DNA of 64,000 nt from an uncultured Clostridia bacterium (GTDB taxonomy: Bacteria > Bacillota > Clostridia > Christensenellales > Borkfalkiaceae): assembly GCA_944330115.1 (NCBI GenBank), contig CALVIN010000001.1, forward strand, positions 124,001-188,000, in the 5' to 3' direction. Shown here piece after piece: positions 16,517 through 25,791 of this stretch. The notes under the pieces are model-generated. The model was given only the letters and a program-made list of their open reading frames with translations, had not been told where the DNA came from and searched no databases. The number at the start of each line of letters is the position of its first letter. The first letter of the stretch is position 1. The translations under genes were made by a program, and so were the position numbers.

Positions 16517-19315
16517 ATGCTTCAGCTTTGCAACATCAAAAAGGACTACAAGGTAGGCGATTCTACCGTAGCCGCACTAAAGGGCGTAAGCCTTGCCTTC
16601 CGCCGCAACGAGTTTGTATCAATACTCGGCGCCTCGGGCTGCGGCAAGACCACCCTTTTGAACATCATCGGCGGCCTCGATCACTACACGTCGGGCGATC
16701 TCATCATCGAGGGCATCTCCACAAAGAACTATAACGACGGCGACTGGGATACCTACCGCAACCACCGCATAGGCTTTGTATTCCAGACTTACAACCTCAT
16801 TCCTCACCAAACCGTTCTGGGCAACGTAGAGCTCGCGCTCACTCTCTCGGGCGTAAGCCCCAAAGAGCGCAAAGAGCGCGCCACCGAGGCCCTCCGCAGG
16901 GTGGGGCTGGGCTCAGAGCTCAACAAGCGCCCCAACCAGCTCTCGGGCGGCCAGATGCAGAGGGTGGCGATAGCCCGCGCCCTCGTCAACAACCCCGAGA
17001 TACTTCTCGCCGACGAGCCCACCGGCGCGCTCGATACAAAGACAAGCGTGCAGATAATGGATCTTATCAAGGAGATCGCGGGCGAGCGCCTCGTAATAAT
17101 GGTGACGCACAACCCCGAGCTCGCCTATAAGTATTCCTCGAGGATAGTGGAGCTCAAAGACGGCCTCGTCGTGTCGGACAGCGCCCCCTATTCCCCCGAA
17201 GAGGAGAAGAAGGAGGCAGAGGAGCACCGCGCCGCGCAAGAGCGGGAGGCGGCCGAAAGGGCGCAGGAAAGAGAGGCAAGCTCTTCTGCTGCAGGCGGCA
17301 AAAAGGGCGCGCCCGTATATAAAAAGAAACATTCCTCCATGTCGCTGCTTACGGCGTTTGCGTTGAGCGGCAAAAACCTGCTCACCAAAAAGGGGCGCAC
17401 GTTAGTTACCGCCATAGCGGGCAGCATAGGCATAATTTCGGTATGCCTCGTGCTCGCGCTCTCCTCGGGCTTCAACAACTACATAGCCAAGACCGAGGAG
17501 GATATGCTCTCTTACTACCCCGTAAACGTCACCGAAACCTCGCTCGACCTCACTTCGGCGATGACCAGCTTCATGGACGGTTCAATTCACGCCGACCTGC
17601 CCACGGGCGACGAGATAGCCGATAAGGTAATAGTAAACTCCTTCCTCTCCAATCTCGCGCAGGGCATGACTACCTACAACGACCTCACCGAAGGCAACGT
17701 TGCAAACGTCAACGGGCAGGATGTGAACTACCTGCAATTCCTCGAGGCCATGCCCGAGGAGCTGTATAACGCCATAACCTACTCATACGGCGTATCCATA
17801 TCGGCAAACCTGTTCACCGACGTATACATCGGCTCGTCCTCGTCCGAGATGGCCACGCAGTATGTGAATATGTCGCTCGAAAGCCTGCGCAACTACTATA
17901 CGGCGCTGCTCACCTACAAGTCGGAGGAGTATTCCTCGCTCACGCAGTTCATACCCTTCTTCACGGATGTAGTCAGCGTAATGCCCGGCACTTCCGACCT
18001 TTCAGACGAAGCTTACGGCAGCTATGTGCTCTCGCAGTACGACGTGCTCGCCGGCCACTTCCCTCAAAGCACCGACGAGGTGGTGCTGGTAGTAGGCTCC
18101 AGCAACGACGTGATAGACTTAACGCTCGTTCAGCTCGGCTTCTTCACCGAGAGCGAGTTCTTAAATCTCTTCATCTCCGCCGACGAGGGCTCCGACATAG
18201 TTGTCGACCCCGACGACGTAAAGACGGAGATACCCTTCGACGAAGTCGTCGGCAAGGAATATACCCTCTTCTACAACGACGAGGTGTTTGTTGAAAATCC
18301 CACCGGCGTGGGCTATAAATATATCTACAGCGGCTCGCAGCCCATCGGCGAGGAGGGCCTCGGCGAAATAACCTCCGAGCAGGGCCGCACGCTCAAAATA
18401 AGCGGCGTTCTCCGCCTAAAGGATGGGCTCACATACGGCTGCCTCTCATCCGGCCTCTGCCTTACCGAGCAGCTCATTCAGGAATACATCGCGCAGAATA
18501 TGCAGTCGGCCGTCGTCCGCACCCTCAACGAGGCAACGGACGCGTCGATAATAAACACCATAGTCGGCCAGGCCTCCATTCAGACGGGCGGCGAAGGCGG
18601 CATAACCATGGGCTACAGTCCCAGGTTCAGCTCCACCTCAACTTCGCTTGAGGAGGTAATACGCGAGCTCGGCGGCAACGACAGGCCTTCGGCGCTCTCC
18701 ATCTACGCAAAGGATTTCGACAGCAAGAGCGGCCTTCTGGACTATCTCGACGAGTGGAATTCGGCAGTTTCGGCCGCGCGGCAGGACTACGAGGCAAACG
18801 GCGCAAATTCGGTGTATGCCGATGAAAACGGCGAGTATATCGGCCCTACCGAGATAAATTATTCCGATACCGTCGGCACTCTGATGGGCATGATGAACAC
18901 CATACTCAACGCCATAACATATGTGCTCATAGCGTTCACGGCAATATCGCTCGTCGTATCCACGGTAATGATAGGCGTAATAACCTACGTCTCCGTCGTC
19001 GAGCGCACCAAGGAGATAGGTATTCTCCGCTCTATCGGCGCGCGCAAGCGCGATATCCGCCACGTGTTCAACGCCGAAACGTTCATCATCGGCCTGTGCG
19101 CAGGCCTCATCGGCGTGCTGGTGGCATACCTGCTGCAGCTGCTCATAAACGTCATTCTCACGCCCCTCACGGGCATATCGGGGCTGGCCGCCCTGCCCGT
19201 ATATCAGGCGGTGATAATGGTGGTCATAAGCGTAGTGCTCACGCTCATATCCGGCCTCATCCCCGCGTCTGCCGCGGCCAAGAAGGACCCCGTGATAGCC
19301 CTCCGCACCGAGTGA
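16517..19315 (+). CDS. MacB-like ABC transporter, fused ATPase and FtsX-type permease
   Basis: This is a 932-residue fusion. Residues 1-225 form a LolD/MacB-type ATPase with Walker A GASGCGKT (38-45), signature LSGGQ (142-146) and Walker [13 protein letters not shown] charged Glu/Ala linker (about 200-270) leads to one membrane helix near 285-310. A large extracytoplasmic domain of about 480 residues follows, then three C-terminal helices with the FtsX signature ([20 protein letters not shown] near 825). Such proteins act as mechanotransducers exporting peptides or lipoproteins, or conferring peptide-antibiotic resistance; the substrate is unknown. AAGGGA precedes the ATG. No efflux adaptor or two-component system lies nearby. 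Confidence 0.88.
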   Translation: MLQLCNIKKDYKVGDSTVAALKGVSLAFRRNEFVSILGASGCGKTTLLNIIGGLDHYTSGDLIIEGISTKNYNDGDWDTYRNHRIGFVFQTYNLIPHQTVLGNVELALTLSGVSPKERKERATEALRRVGLGSELNKRPNQLSGGQMQRVAIARALVNNPEILLADEPTGALDTKTSVQIMDLIKEIAGERLVIMVTHNPELAYKYSSRIVELKDGLVVSDSAPYSPEEEKKEAEEHRAAQEREAAERAQEREASSSAAGGKKGAPVYKKKHSSMSLLTAFALSGKNLLTKKGRTLVTAIAGSIGIISVCLVLALSSGFNNYIAKTEEDMLSYYPVNVTETSLDLTSAMTSFMDGSIHADLPTGDEIADKVIVNSFLSNLAQGMTTYNDLTEGNVANVNGQDVNYLQFLEAMPEELYNAITYSYGVSISANLFTDVYIGSSSSEMATQYVNMSLESLRNYYTALLTYKSEEYSSLTQFIPFFTDVVSVMPGTSDLSDEAYGSYVLSQYDVLAGHFPQSTDEVVLVVGSSNDVIDLTLVQLGFFTESEFLNLFISADEGSDIVVDPDDVKTEIPFDEVVGKEYTLFYNDEVFVENPTGVGYKYIYSGSQPIGEEGLGEITSEQGRTLKISGVLRLKDGLTYGCLSSGLCLTEQLIQEYIAQNMQSAVVRTLNEATDASIINTIVGQASIQTGGEGGITMGYSPRFSSTSTSLEEVIRELGGNDRPSALSIYAKDFDSKSGLLDYLDEWNSAVSAARQDYEANGANSVYADENGEYIGPTEINYSDTVGTLMGMMNTILNAITYVLIAFTAISLVVSTVMIGVITYVSVVERTKEIGILRSIGARKRDIRHVFNAETFIIGLCAGLIGVLVAYLLQLLINVILTPLTGISGLAALPVYQAVIMVVISVVLTLISGLIPASAAAKKDPVIALRTE

Positions 19316-19346
19316 TTTTCTGCAGCAAAGTTATAAATGTAAGTCC

Positions 19347-19373
19347 GCCGCGCCCGCAAAATGCGGGCGCGGC
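19347..19373. terminator. Hairpin after the ABC transporter gene
   Basis: A 12-bp perfect GC-rich stem with an AAA loop lies 31 nt after the stop, followed by AATTATAT without a clear T-tract. Confidence 0.55.
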
Positions 19374-19489
19374 AATTATATAGTGCGATATTGCGCTCAA
19401 AATTTGCGGGCGCGCCGCACAAAGTTGCGCGCATCGTCGCCTTTTGGTTTGCCTTTTTGCGGCAGTATAATGTATAATATTTCCCGTCT

Positions 19490-20692
19490 ATGATCAAAAA
19501 ACTTTTAGCAATTTCGGCATTTTCACTTATTTCCTGCTCCGCCCTTCTCGGCGGCTGCTCCGTGGGCAACAGCTTCGCCCGCTATTCCCGCTCATACACG
19601 TCCTTCGGCACCATTGCGGGGCTCGTCCTCGAGGGCGAGTTTCAAACGGACGAACAGCGCCAGGACGCCAAAGACGTCGGCGCGGGCGTGCTTGAAATAC
19701 TCACCGATATAGAGGGGGTGTTCAGCACCTCCGTAGCCTCCTCCGACGTGTGCCGCTTCAACGCCGCCGCGGCGGGAGAGACAGTTGAAATAAGCGAGCG
19801 CGCCTACACCGTGCTCTCGCTCGCTCTCGATATGTATGAGGAGACGGGCGGCAGTTACAACGCGGGGCTGTATTACTCCGTCGACCTGTACGGCTTCGCC
19901 GTCCGCGCCGATAAGGAAGAGATGCCCTACGACAGGCAAGATTTTTCAAAGCAGCTGCCCGACGAGCGCTATGTGCAGGCTTTCAAAGAGCTTTCGGCAA
20001 GTTTTAAGGATATCCGGCTCTATTCCGAGGGCGGCAGCTACTATGCGGTAAAGCCGCAGACCGTCGTCGAGGTGGAGGGCAGGCAATACAGCCTCGCAAT
20101 CGACCTTGGCGGCATAGCAAAGGGCTACGCCGTCGATATCGTCGACAAGTATATAGAGGAGAAGGGCTACACGCGCAGCAACTTTTCGTACGGAATGTCT
20201 AGCGTGGCGCTCAACCGCACATATGCCTCCGAAAGCGGCGAGTGGTATGTGACCTATCGCGATCCGCGCGGCGATGTAGACGACTACTACATGGCGGTGA
20301 ACGCCGCCGATATCGCCCTCTCCACCAGCGGCGACTACGAAAATTATTACGAGATAGAGGGAGTGCGCTACTGCCACATAATCGATCCCGCCACAGGCTC
20401 GCCCATACAAAACGGCATGGTGGCCGCCTGCTGCATGGGCGGCACCGCCGCAGAAGACGACGCCCGCACCACGGCAATAATGGCGATGGGGCTCGACGGC
20501 GCGCTCGAATATATCAACTCCTCCGCTGTAAAGGAGCAGGGGCTGAAAATTTCCTTCATATATCAGAATTCCGCAGGCGAATACCTGCTTATAACAAACA
20601 TTCCCGAGGGCGAATACGAGCTTTTGAACGAAAACTACAAGCTCGCAAGCCGCATAGAGGGCGGCAACGTTGTGTTCGACGGCGTGCGTTAA
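19490..20692 (+). CDS. apbE: FAD:protein FMN transferase lipoprotein (ApbE)
   Basis: The 400-residue protein has a lipoprotein signal ending in LLGGC (Cys23), so it works outside the membrane. ApbE hydrolyses FAD and links FMN covalently to Thr in target proteins. Family blocks seen are AIDLGGIAKGYAVDIV near residues 202-217, HIIDPATGSPIQNG near 297, and the metal-binding region AAEDDARTTAIMAMG. Its targets are probably RnfG and RnfD, encoded just downstream on the other strand. Two TATAAT hexamers lie at 19466-19471 and 19473-19478 and no Shine-Dalgarno is visible, so the leader would be only about 5-12 nt. Confidence 0.92.
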   Translation: MIKKLLAISAFSLISCSALLGGCSVGNSFARYSRSYTSFGTIAGLVLEGEFQTDEQRQDAKDVGAGVLEILTDIEGVFSTSVASSDVCRFNAAAAGETVEISERAYTVLSLALDMYEETGGSYNAGLYYSVDLYGFAVRADKEEMPYDRQDFSKQLPDERYVQAFKELSASFKDIRLYSEGGSYYAVKPQTVVEVEGRQYSLAIDLGGIAKGYAVDIVDKYIEEKGYTRSNFSYGMSSVALNRTYASESGEWYVTYRDPRGDVDDYYMAVNAADIALSTSGDYENYYEIEGVRYCHIIDPATGSPIQNGMVAACCMGGTAAEDDARTTAIMAMGLDGALEYINSSAVKEQGLKISFIYQNSAGEYLLITNIPEGEYELLNENYKLASRIEGGNVVFDGVR

Positions 20693-20724
20693 ATGCGTTA
20701 AAGCGCGCTTAAAAAGGGCGGCCT

Positions 20725-21222
20725 ATGTCACTTAAAAAGGTTGAGCAGGTAAAAAAGGACAGGTTCTTCAAAGTCTGGGACGTCCTCATATACGGCGTGA
20801 TAGCGGTGATAGTCGCCGCGCTCTTCCTCGTCATCTTTTTAACGGGCGACAGGCGCGCCCTTACGGAGGTGGAGGGGCAGTATAACAACGCGCTCGCCTT
20901 TTCATACAACTTCGATTCCGACGAGCTGTATATCGCCCTGCCCCAGAACGTTGCCGAGGCCGAAAATTCAGATGACGGCATAACGCTGATATTCTGCACC
21001 GACGGCGGCTCTTTTGAGGAGCCGAGCAGCTATAATATCATATATATCGATAAATCGGCGCGCACCGTCGCCGTGACCGAGAGCGACTGCTCCTCCCGCC
21101 GCGACTGCGTTCACACCCCCGCGATAACAAACAACTCGGGCGTGATAGTATGCACGCCGCACTCCCTGCAGATAGTGCCCGCGGGCTTTTCAGATCCCGA
21201 CGGCGTCTTCCCCGCAGGTTAA
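20725..21222 (+). CDS. NusG domain II-containing membrane-anchored protein
   Basis: The 165-residue protein has one membrane helix at about residues 22-42 and an extracytoplasmic domain. It ends with SDCSSRRDCVHTPAI, then GVIVCTPHSLQIVPAG. This C-x5-C ... I-V-C-x-P-H pattern is typical of the NusG_II domain proteins found beside Rnf and ApbE in Clostridia. It lacks the RNA polymerase-binding NusG domain, so a transcription role is unlikely. It starts 32 nt after apbE with AAGGGCGG upstream, so the two form an operon. The role is unknown; a part in Rnf assembly or flavinylation is inferred from context only. Confidence 0.8.
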   Translation: MSLKKVEQVKKDRFFKVWDVLIYGVIAVIVAALFLVIFLTGDRRALTEVEGQYNNALAFSYNFDSDELYIALPQNVAEAENSDDGITLIFCTDGGSFEEPSSYNIIYIDKSARTVAVTESDCSSRRDCVHTPAITNNSGVIVCTPHSLQIVPAGFSDPDGVFPAG

Positions 21223-21302
21223 AAATACTTTACATCACGGCAAAAAATGTTTTGCGGCACGAAAGCATCACGGCATTTGTAAAATTAAATTATTATAATA
21301 AA

Positions 21303-21340
21303 ATGGCAGCGCCTGCGGAATTTTCCGCAGGCGCTGCCAT
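21303..21340. terminator. Bidirectional terminator between the apbE operon and rnfB
   Basis: An 18-bp perfect inverted repeat with a TT centre is flanked by T-rich sequence in both reading directions (TTTTTAT on plus, TTTTATTATAAT on minus). It separates two convergent operons. Confidence 0.88.
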
Positions 21341-21372
21341 TTTTATATCGCCGTAATTTATAGCTCTAAAAG

Positions 21373-22203
21373 TTATCTTACAAGTATTATCTTTCTCGGG
21401 CACTTCGAAACGCAGGTCAGGCAGCCGGTGCACTTCGTGTAGTCAAATACGGGCAGGTTGTTCACCATTGTTATTGCGCCGTGCGGGCAGCTGCGAGCGC
21501 ACATGCCGCAGCCTATGCAGCCCACCTTGCACTGCCCCATAACTTCCTTTGCCTTGCAGTGTGAGGAGCACGCCACATAAACGGGCGCCTTGGCGGGTAT
21601 GCGCTCAATTATGTGCTTGGGGCAGGCGTTTATGCACGCCCCGCACGATATGCACCTTTCAGGCTTTACCTTTGCAAGCCTTCCCTCAACGGTTATGGCC
21701 TTTTCGGGGCAAACCGCTGCGCAGTCGCCGCAGCCCAGGCAGGCCGTCTTGCACAGCTTGTTGCCCTGATATAGCGAGTTGCACGCCTTGCAGGTGGGGT
21801 TGCCCTTGTATTCAAATGCGTCGGGCGCGTTCAAAGCGCCGCCGTTGCACTTTACTATCGCCACGGTGGGCTCTTCTTCCTTGACTTCTATGCCCAAAAG
21901 CTTGGCTATCTCGGCCTTCTTTTCGGGCGAGGTGACGTGGCAGTCCGAAAGGTCGCCCTTGCCGCTCGCAAGCTTCTGCGCAAAGCCGCTGCAGCCCGAA
22001 CAGCCGCAGCCGCCGCAGTTTGCACCGGCAAGATTTTCAAGTATGGCCGTCACCTTTTCGTCTACGTCCACCTTGAACACCTTTCCCACAACGAGTATGG
22101 CTATCACCAGCACGAGGGCTATTCCCGCGAGTATTCCCGCAACTATGCCCACCGTCTTCCATGTTTCGGCGTCTACAGTACCTAATGTAACAAGTAAATT
22201 CAT
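21373..22203 (-). CDS. rnfB: Rnf complex subunit B, iron-sulfur protein
   Basis: This 276-residue subunit of the ferredoxin:NAD+ oxidoreductase has an N-terminal membrane anchor (about residues 16-42). The Fe-S domain begins NCGGCGCSGCSGFA, followed by a later Cys. Further 4Fe-4S motifs are CLGCGDCAAVCP, CISCGACINACP, CIGCGMCARSCP and CTGCLTCVSKCP. It faces the cytoplasm and takes electrons from reduced ferredoxin. It is the last gene of the minus-strand operon, 10 nt after rnfA, with AAGGAGGG before its ATG. Confidence 0.95.
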   Translation of the reverse strand: MNLLVTLGTVDAETWKTVGIVAGILAGIALVLVIAILVVGKVFKVDVDEKVTAILENLAGANCGGCGCSGCSGFAQKLASGKGDLSDCHVTSPEKKAEIAKLLGIEVKEEEPTVAIVKCNGGALNAPDAFEYKGNPTCKACNSLYQGNKLCKTACLGCGDCAAVCPEKAITVEGRLAKVKPERCISCGACINACPKHIIERIPAKAPVYVACSSHCKAKEVMGQCKVGCIGCGMCARSCPHGAITMVNNLPVFDYTKCTGCLTCVSKCPRKIILVR

Positions 22204-22213
22204 AGCGCCCTCC

Positions 22214-22828
22214 TTAAAGCTGAATATAGCTGAACACGTTGAACGCCATGCAGATTATGCTGGCAGTTATCATGGCTATGGGGAAGCCCTTTATGGCCTT
22301 GGGCATCTCGCCGTAGTTGCCTATGCGCTCCCTCAGTCCGCTCATTATTATCATAACGAGTGTAAAGCCCAGGCCCGCGAACACGGCGTATAAAACCGCC
22401 CAGCCTGTGTTCATCGCGGCCGCCGCCGTCTGGCCGATTATGCTGCTCATGTCGCCTATCACCAGCTCGCACACGCCCAAAACGGCGCAGTTGGTGGTTA
22501 TCAGCGGCAGGTATATGCCCATCGCGCTGTAGAGAGGGGGAGAGAGTTTTTCTATCACCTTTTCTATCATCTGCACGAGCGCGGCGATTATAAAGATGAA
22601 GAATATTATCTCCAAAAATTCTATGCCGAGCGGCACCATCACATACTCATAGAGGGGGTAGGTGACGGCGGTGGCTATCGCCATTACTATTGTAACGGCC
22701 ACGCCCATGCCCACGGCGGAATTTGTCTTTTTAGATACGCCCAAAAAGGGGCATATGCCGTATGTGCGCACCGTTATAAAGTTATTCGTGAGCACGGCGG
22801 CAAGAACTATAGCTATAAAAGTTCCCAT
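22214..22828 (-). CDS. rnfA: Rnf complex subunit A, membrane protein
   Basis: This is a 204-residue protein with six predicted membrane helices. LTNNFITVRTYGICPFLGVSKK near the N-terminus and LITTNCAVLGVCEL near residue 108 each carry the conserved cysteine of the RnfA/RnfE (NqrE/NqrD) pair, which holds a membrane-embedded Fe-S centre. It starts immediately after the rnfE stop codon (TAAATG), with GGAGGTG inside the end of rnfE, so the two are translationally coupled. Confidence 0.95.
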   Translation of the reverse strand: MGTFIAIVLAAVLTNNFITVRTYGICPFLGVSKKTNSAVGMGVAVTIVMAIATAVTYPLYEYVMVPLGIEFLEIIFFIFIIAALVQMIEKVIEKLSPPLYSAMGIYLPLITTNCAVLGVCELVIGDMSSIIGQTAAAAMNTGWAVLYAVFAGLGFTLVMIIMSGLRERIGNYGEMPKAIKGFPIAMITASIICMAFNVFSYIQL

Positions 22829-23479
22829 TTACGCCACCTCCTTAACAAGCGATTCGTGCGTGAGCGGCCTGTATTTCCTTTCCCTGCGCACGCGCTCTAT
22901 CGTGTCCATAACATATACAAACACGGCTATGCATGTGCCATATACGAGGAACGAGCCCGCGGGCGATGCAAACGCGCCTATGGTAAAATCCATTATCTGC
23001 AGGCCGAATATCGAGCCGGAGCCCAAAAACTCGCAGATTATACCCATTATGGTGAGCGCCGCCGTAAAGCCGAGGCCGGTGGATACGCCGTCGAGCGCCG
23101 ATTCTATCACGGTGTGCTTGCTTGCAAACGCCTCGGCCCTGCCCAAGATTATGCAGTTTACCACAATCAGCGCCAAAAAGCCGCCCAGGCTGTCATACAA
23201 ATCGGGCACGAACTTTTCAAGCACCATGCGCGCAAGGGTTACAAGCGTTGCAATTATAACTATATAGGCGGGTATGCGCACCTCGTTGGGTATCAGCTTT
23301 CTCAGCGCCGATATCAGCATGTTGCTCAGCGTGAGTATAACAACGACCGTAAGTCCCATGCCCGCCGCGCTCGAAGCCGAGGATATCAGGCCGAGGGTGG
23401 GGCAGGTGCCCAGCACCAACATAAATGTGGGATTTTGAAAAATAAGTCCGTCAAGCGTTATCTTAGCATATTTATTCAT
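22829..23479 (-). CDS. rnfE: Rnf complex subunit E, membrane protein
   Basis: The 216-residue protein has six predicted membrane helices. NPTFMLVLGTCPTLGLISSA (residues 17-36) and VVNCIILGRAEAFAS contain the paired cysteines shared with RnfA. It forms part of the ion-translocating core. It overlaps the end of rnfG by 4 nt (ATGA) with an AGGAGGT site upstream. The C-terminal tail after VRRERKYRPLTHE is short and charged, as usual. Confidence 0.95.
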   Translation of the reverse strand: MNKYAKITLDGLIFQNPTFMLVLGTCPTLGLISSASSAAGMGLTVVVILTLSNMLISALRKLIPNEVRIPAYIVIIATLVTLARMVLEKFVPDLYDSLGGFLALIVVNCIILGRAEAFASKHTVIESALDGVSTGLGFTAALTIMGIICEFLGSGSIFGLQIMDFTIGAFASPAGSFLVYGTCIAVFVYVMDTIERVRRERKYRPLTHESLVKEVA

Positions 23480-25791
23480 TGCGCACCTCCTGCCTGGCCG
23501 AGTGCAATATCATAGTTAGCCGCCGCAAACAGCGCCGCGTACGTGCAGAGGAAGTTCGACCTCGTTGCGCCCGTTGTGAGGCTTCCGTCCACGCTTCCGA
23601 ACGAGCCGTCGTCGTTGAGCGAAAGGAGGGAGAGTATCTCATCCGCGTTCTTGCCTACAAACAAACTGCCGTCCAAAACATTATCTGCCATGAGGTCGCC
23701 GTAGTTTTGGTCGGGCATAACGGAGGAGCCGTTGGCCACTATCTTGTAGGCCTTTATTATGCCGCCCTTGCCCACGGTGACGGAGATCTTGAATTGTCCC
23801 CATATAAGGCCGTTTGCATTGCTGGCAATAGAGTATGTCACGTCCTCGCCGTTCACGGCAATAGTGGTGTTCTCCATATCTATATAATTTGTATAGATAT
23901 AGTCGGTCTGTTCGGGTTCGTCGGGCTGCTCGGGGGCTTCGCCCTGCTCGGCATTTTCAAGTGCATACTCATAGTTGGCCGCCGCAAACAGCGCCGCGTA
24001 TGTGCAGAGGAAGTTTGAGTAAGTGGCGCCCGTCGTAAGATTTCCGTCCACGCTTCCGAATGTGCCGTCCTCATTGAGCGAAAGGAGGGAGAGTATCTCA
24101 TCCGCGCCCTTGCCTATATACAAGCTGCCGTCCTTTACTTCGGGTGCCATCGAATCTATATAGCTCTGCGAGGTGGAGCCGTTCGTCACAATCTCGTAGG
24201 CGGTTATCACGCCGCCTTCGCTAACGGTAATATCTATGGTAAACACTTGTGCTTGGTTTAAACTTGTTGTGGTTATGCTGTAATATACTTCGCTGCCGTT
24301 TTTAGAAACGCTGGTGAGGTAGCTGTTTATATAGTTTGTGTAGCTGTAGCCCGCCAGCGGATCGGTCACGGTGTTTTCGGCGAGTTCCTCTCTTGCGAAG
24401 GAGAGTGCGGTGTTCACCGCGCCTGCAATGGCCGTGAGTGACATAGTCGCGCCCGTGCCCGACCACGCCGAAACTTCCTCGCCGTTGCTGAACGTGCCTT
24501 CAAACTGCTGTAAAACATCGTCCCTGTTCACCTTGCTTATATACGACTGTCCGACGTTGCTCTCTATAACAACTCTGTCAACGCCCTCAACCGAGCCGTC
24601 GTTCATCGCAACGACCACCCAGCAGGTGACTGTGCCGCCCGAAAAGCCGCCCGTACCCGTGGCGTTCACAAGGTAGTTGCCGTCGTCCTCTATATAATAG
24701 GCGCTGTTGACGCTGCCTCCCGTGTACTGAGTGTTGCGGCTGCCGCGCACGGTTATATTCAGGGTAAACGCGCCCGCCCTGCCGTAGTCGGTGGTAACTA
24801 TCGTATAGTATATTTCGTCGTCGCCGACTTGCGCTGAGCTGTTTGCAAGGTCAATATACTGCGTATATTCAAGCTCGGCGCCCTCGGCTATCTGCGTGCC
24901 TCCGTAAACTGCGTCGTAGTTGGCAAGCGCAAACAGCGCGGCGTAGGTGCACAAAAAGTTGGAGTAGGTCGCGCCCGTGGCTATCACGTTGTCGGCGCCG
25001 TCTGCCGAAAGTCCGTTCTCGGGGAACAGCGCCAAAACGCCGCTCGCGTCCTTGCCGACGTACAGCGAGCCGTCCTTGACGTTTTCTGCCATATTGTCTG
25101 CAAACGAAGCGGGGGAGGAGCCGTTTACCGTAATGGCATACTCGCTTATCTTGCCGTCTGCGCCTACCGTTATTTCAACGGTGAACGCTCCCGCGCGCGA
25201 ATAGTCGGTGGTCACCACCGTAAATTTCACCGCGCCAGCATCCGAGGTGTAGCTCGTATTTTCGGTATCTATATATTTGGTGCGCTCAAACGAAGATATA
25301 TCTTCGCCCGCCGCGGCGCGGCTGTAATTTACCGTTGCAAACAGTGCCGCGTATGTGCACAAAAAGTTCGAGTAAGTCGCGCCCGTAGCAAGAGTGCCGT
25401 CGAGGTTGCCCGTCGTAAACTCGCCGTCGGGGTTGAGTACAGAGAGTATGTCGCTCTCCGTCTTGCGCAAAAACATCGAGCCGTCCTTTATCTCATCGGC
25501 CATAGAGTCGCCGTAGCCTGCGGTAGAGCCGTCCTCGGCTATCTCAAAGCTCGAAATATTGCGCTCGTTCAGGCTTACTTCCCTTGCCGTAACTTCCTTG
25601 CCGTATATGTCCGAAAGCACTCGCTGCAGCCTCTCCTCGTCGGAAACGTAAAACAGGCTGTTGCATATGGTGAGCAGTATGCCCGATATCAGCACTATTG
25701 CAAGCAGCACGGCTATGCACTTAAAGGAGGTACTCTTAAAAAAGCCCTTAACGGTAAACGGCTTTTTAGCTTTTCCGTTCTCTTCGCTCAT
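23476..25791 (-). CDS. rnfG: Expanded RnfG with five FMN-binding/flavinylation repeats
   Basis: RnfG normally has about 200 residues and carries one covalent FMN; this one has 771. A membrane helix at about 24-47 is followed by five repeats. Each ends in a TGAT motif whose Thr is the expected FMN acceptor: Thr139, Thr275, Thr449, Thr590 and Thr743. Repeats 1, 2, 4 and 5 share TGAT(Y/R)SNFLCTYAALFA, with an Asp eight residues before the Thr. Repeat 3 (about 355-470, SGTGATMSLTAIAGAV) is closest to ordinary RnfG. Repeats 4 and 5 are nearly identical in DNA over about 130 nt (23515-23650 versus 23973-24110), so they duplicated recently. It overlaps rnfD by 4 nt and rnfE by 4 nt, so it is part of the complex. 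Confidence 0.93.
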   Translation of the reverse strand: MSEENGKAKKPFTVKGFFKSTSFKCIAVLLAIVLISGILLTICNSLFYVSDEERLQRVLSDIYGKEVTAREVSLNERNISSFEIAEDGSTAGYGDSMADEIKDGSMFLRKTESDILSVLNPDGEFTTGNLDGTLATGATYSNFLCTYAALFATVNYSRAAAGEDISSFERTKYIDTENTSYTSDAGAVKFTVVTTDYSRAGAFTVEITVGADGKISEYAITVNGSSPASFADNMAENVKDGSLYVGKDASGVLALFPENGLSADGADNVIATGATYSNFLCTYAALFALANYDAVYGGTQIAEGAELEYTQYIDLANSSAQVGDDEIYYTIVTTDYGRAGAFTLNITVRGSRNTQYTGGSVNSAYYIEDDGNYLVNATGTGGFSGGTVTCWVVVAMNDGSVEGVDRVVIESNVGQSYISKVNRDDVLQQFEGTFSNGEEVSAWSGTGATMSLTAIAGAVNTALSFAREELAENTVTDPLAGYSYTNYINSYLTSVSKNGSEVYYSITTTSLNQAQVFTIDITVSEGGVITAYEIVTNGSTSQSYIDSMAPEVKDGSLYIGKGADEILSLLSLNEDGTFGSVDGNLTTGATYSNFLCTYAALFAAANYEYALENAEQGEAPEQPDEPEQTDYIYTNYIDMENTTIAVNGEDVTYSIASNANGLIWGQFKISVTVGKGGIIKAYKIVANGSSVMPDQNYGDLMADNVLDGSLFVGKNADEILSLLSLNDDGSFGSVDGSLTTGATRSNFLCTYAALFAAANYDIALGQAGGAQ

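Noticed and set aside
23476-25791. RnfG repeats as an assembly artefact.
   Set aside because: Repeats 1, 2 and 3 are well diverged and in frame; only repeats 4 and 5 are near-identical. Read coverage over 23515-24110 would settle it.
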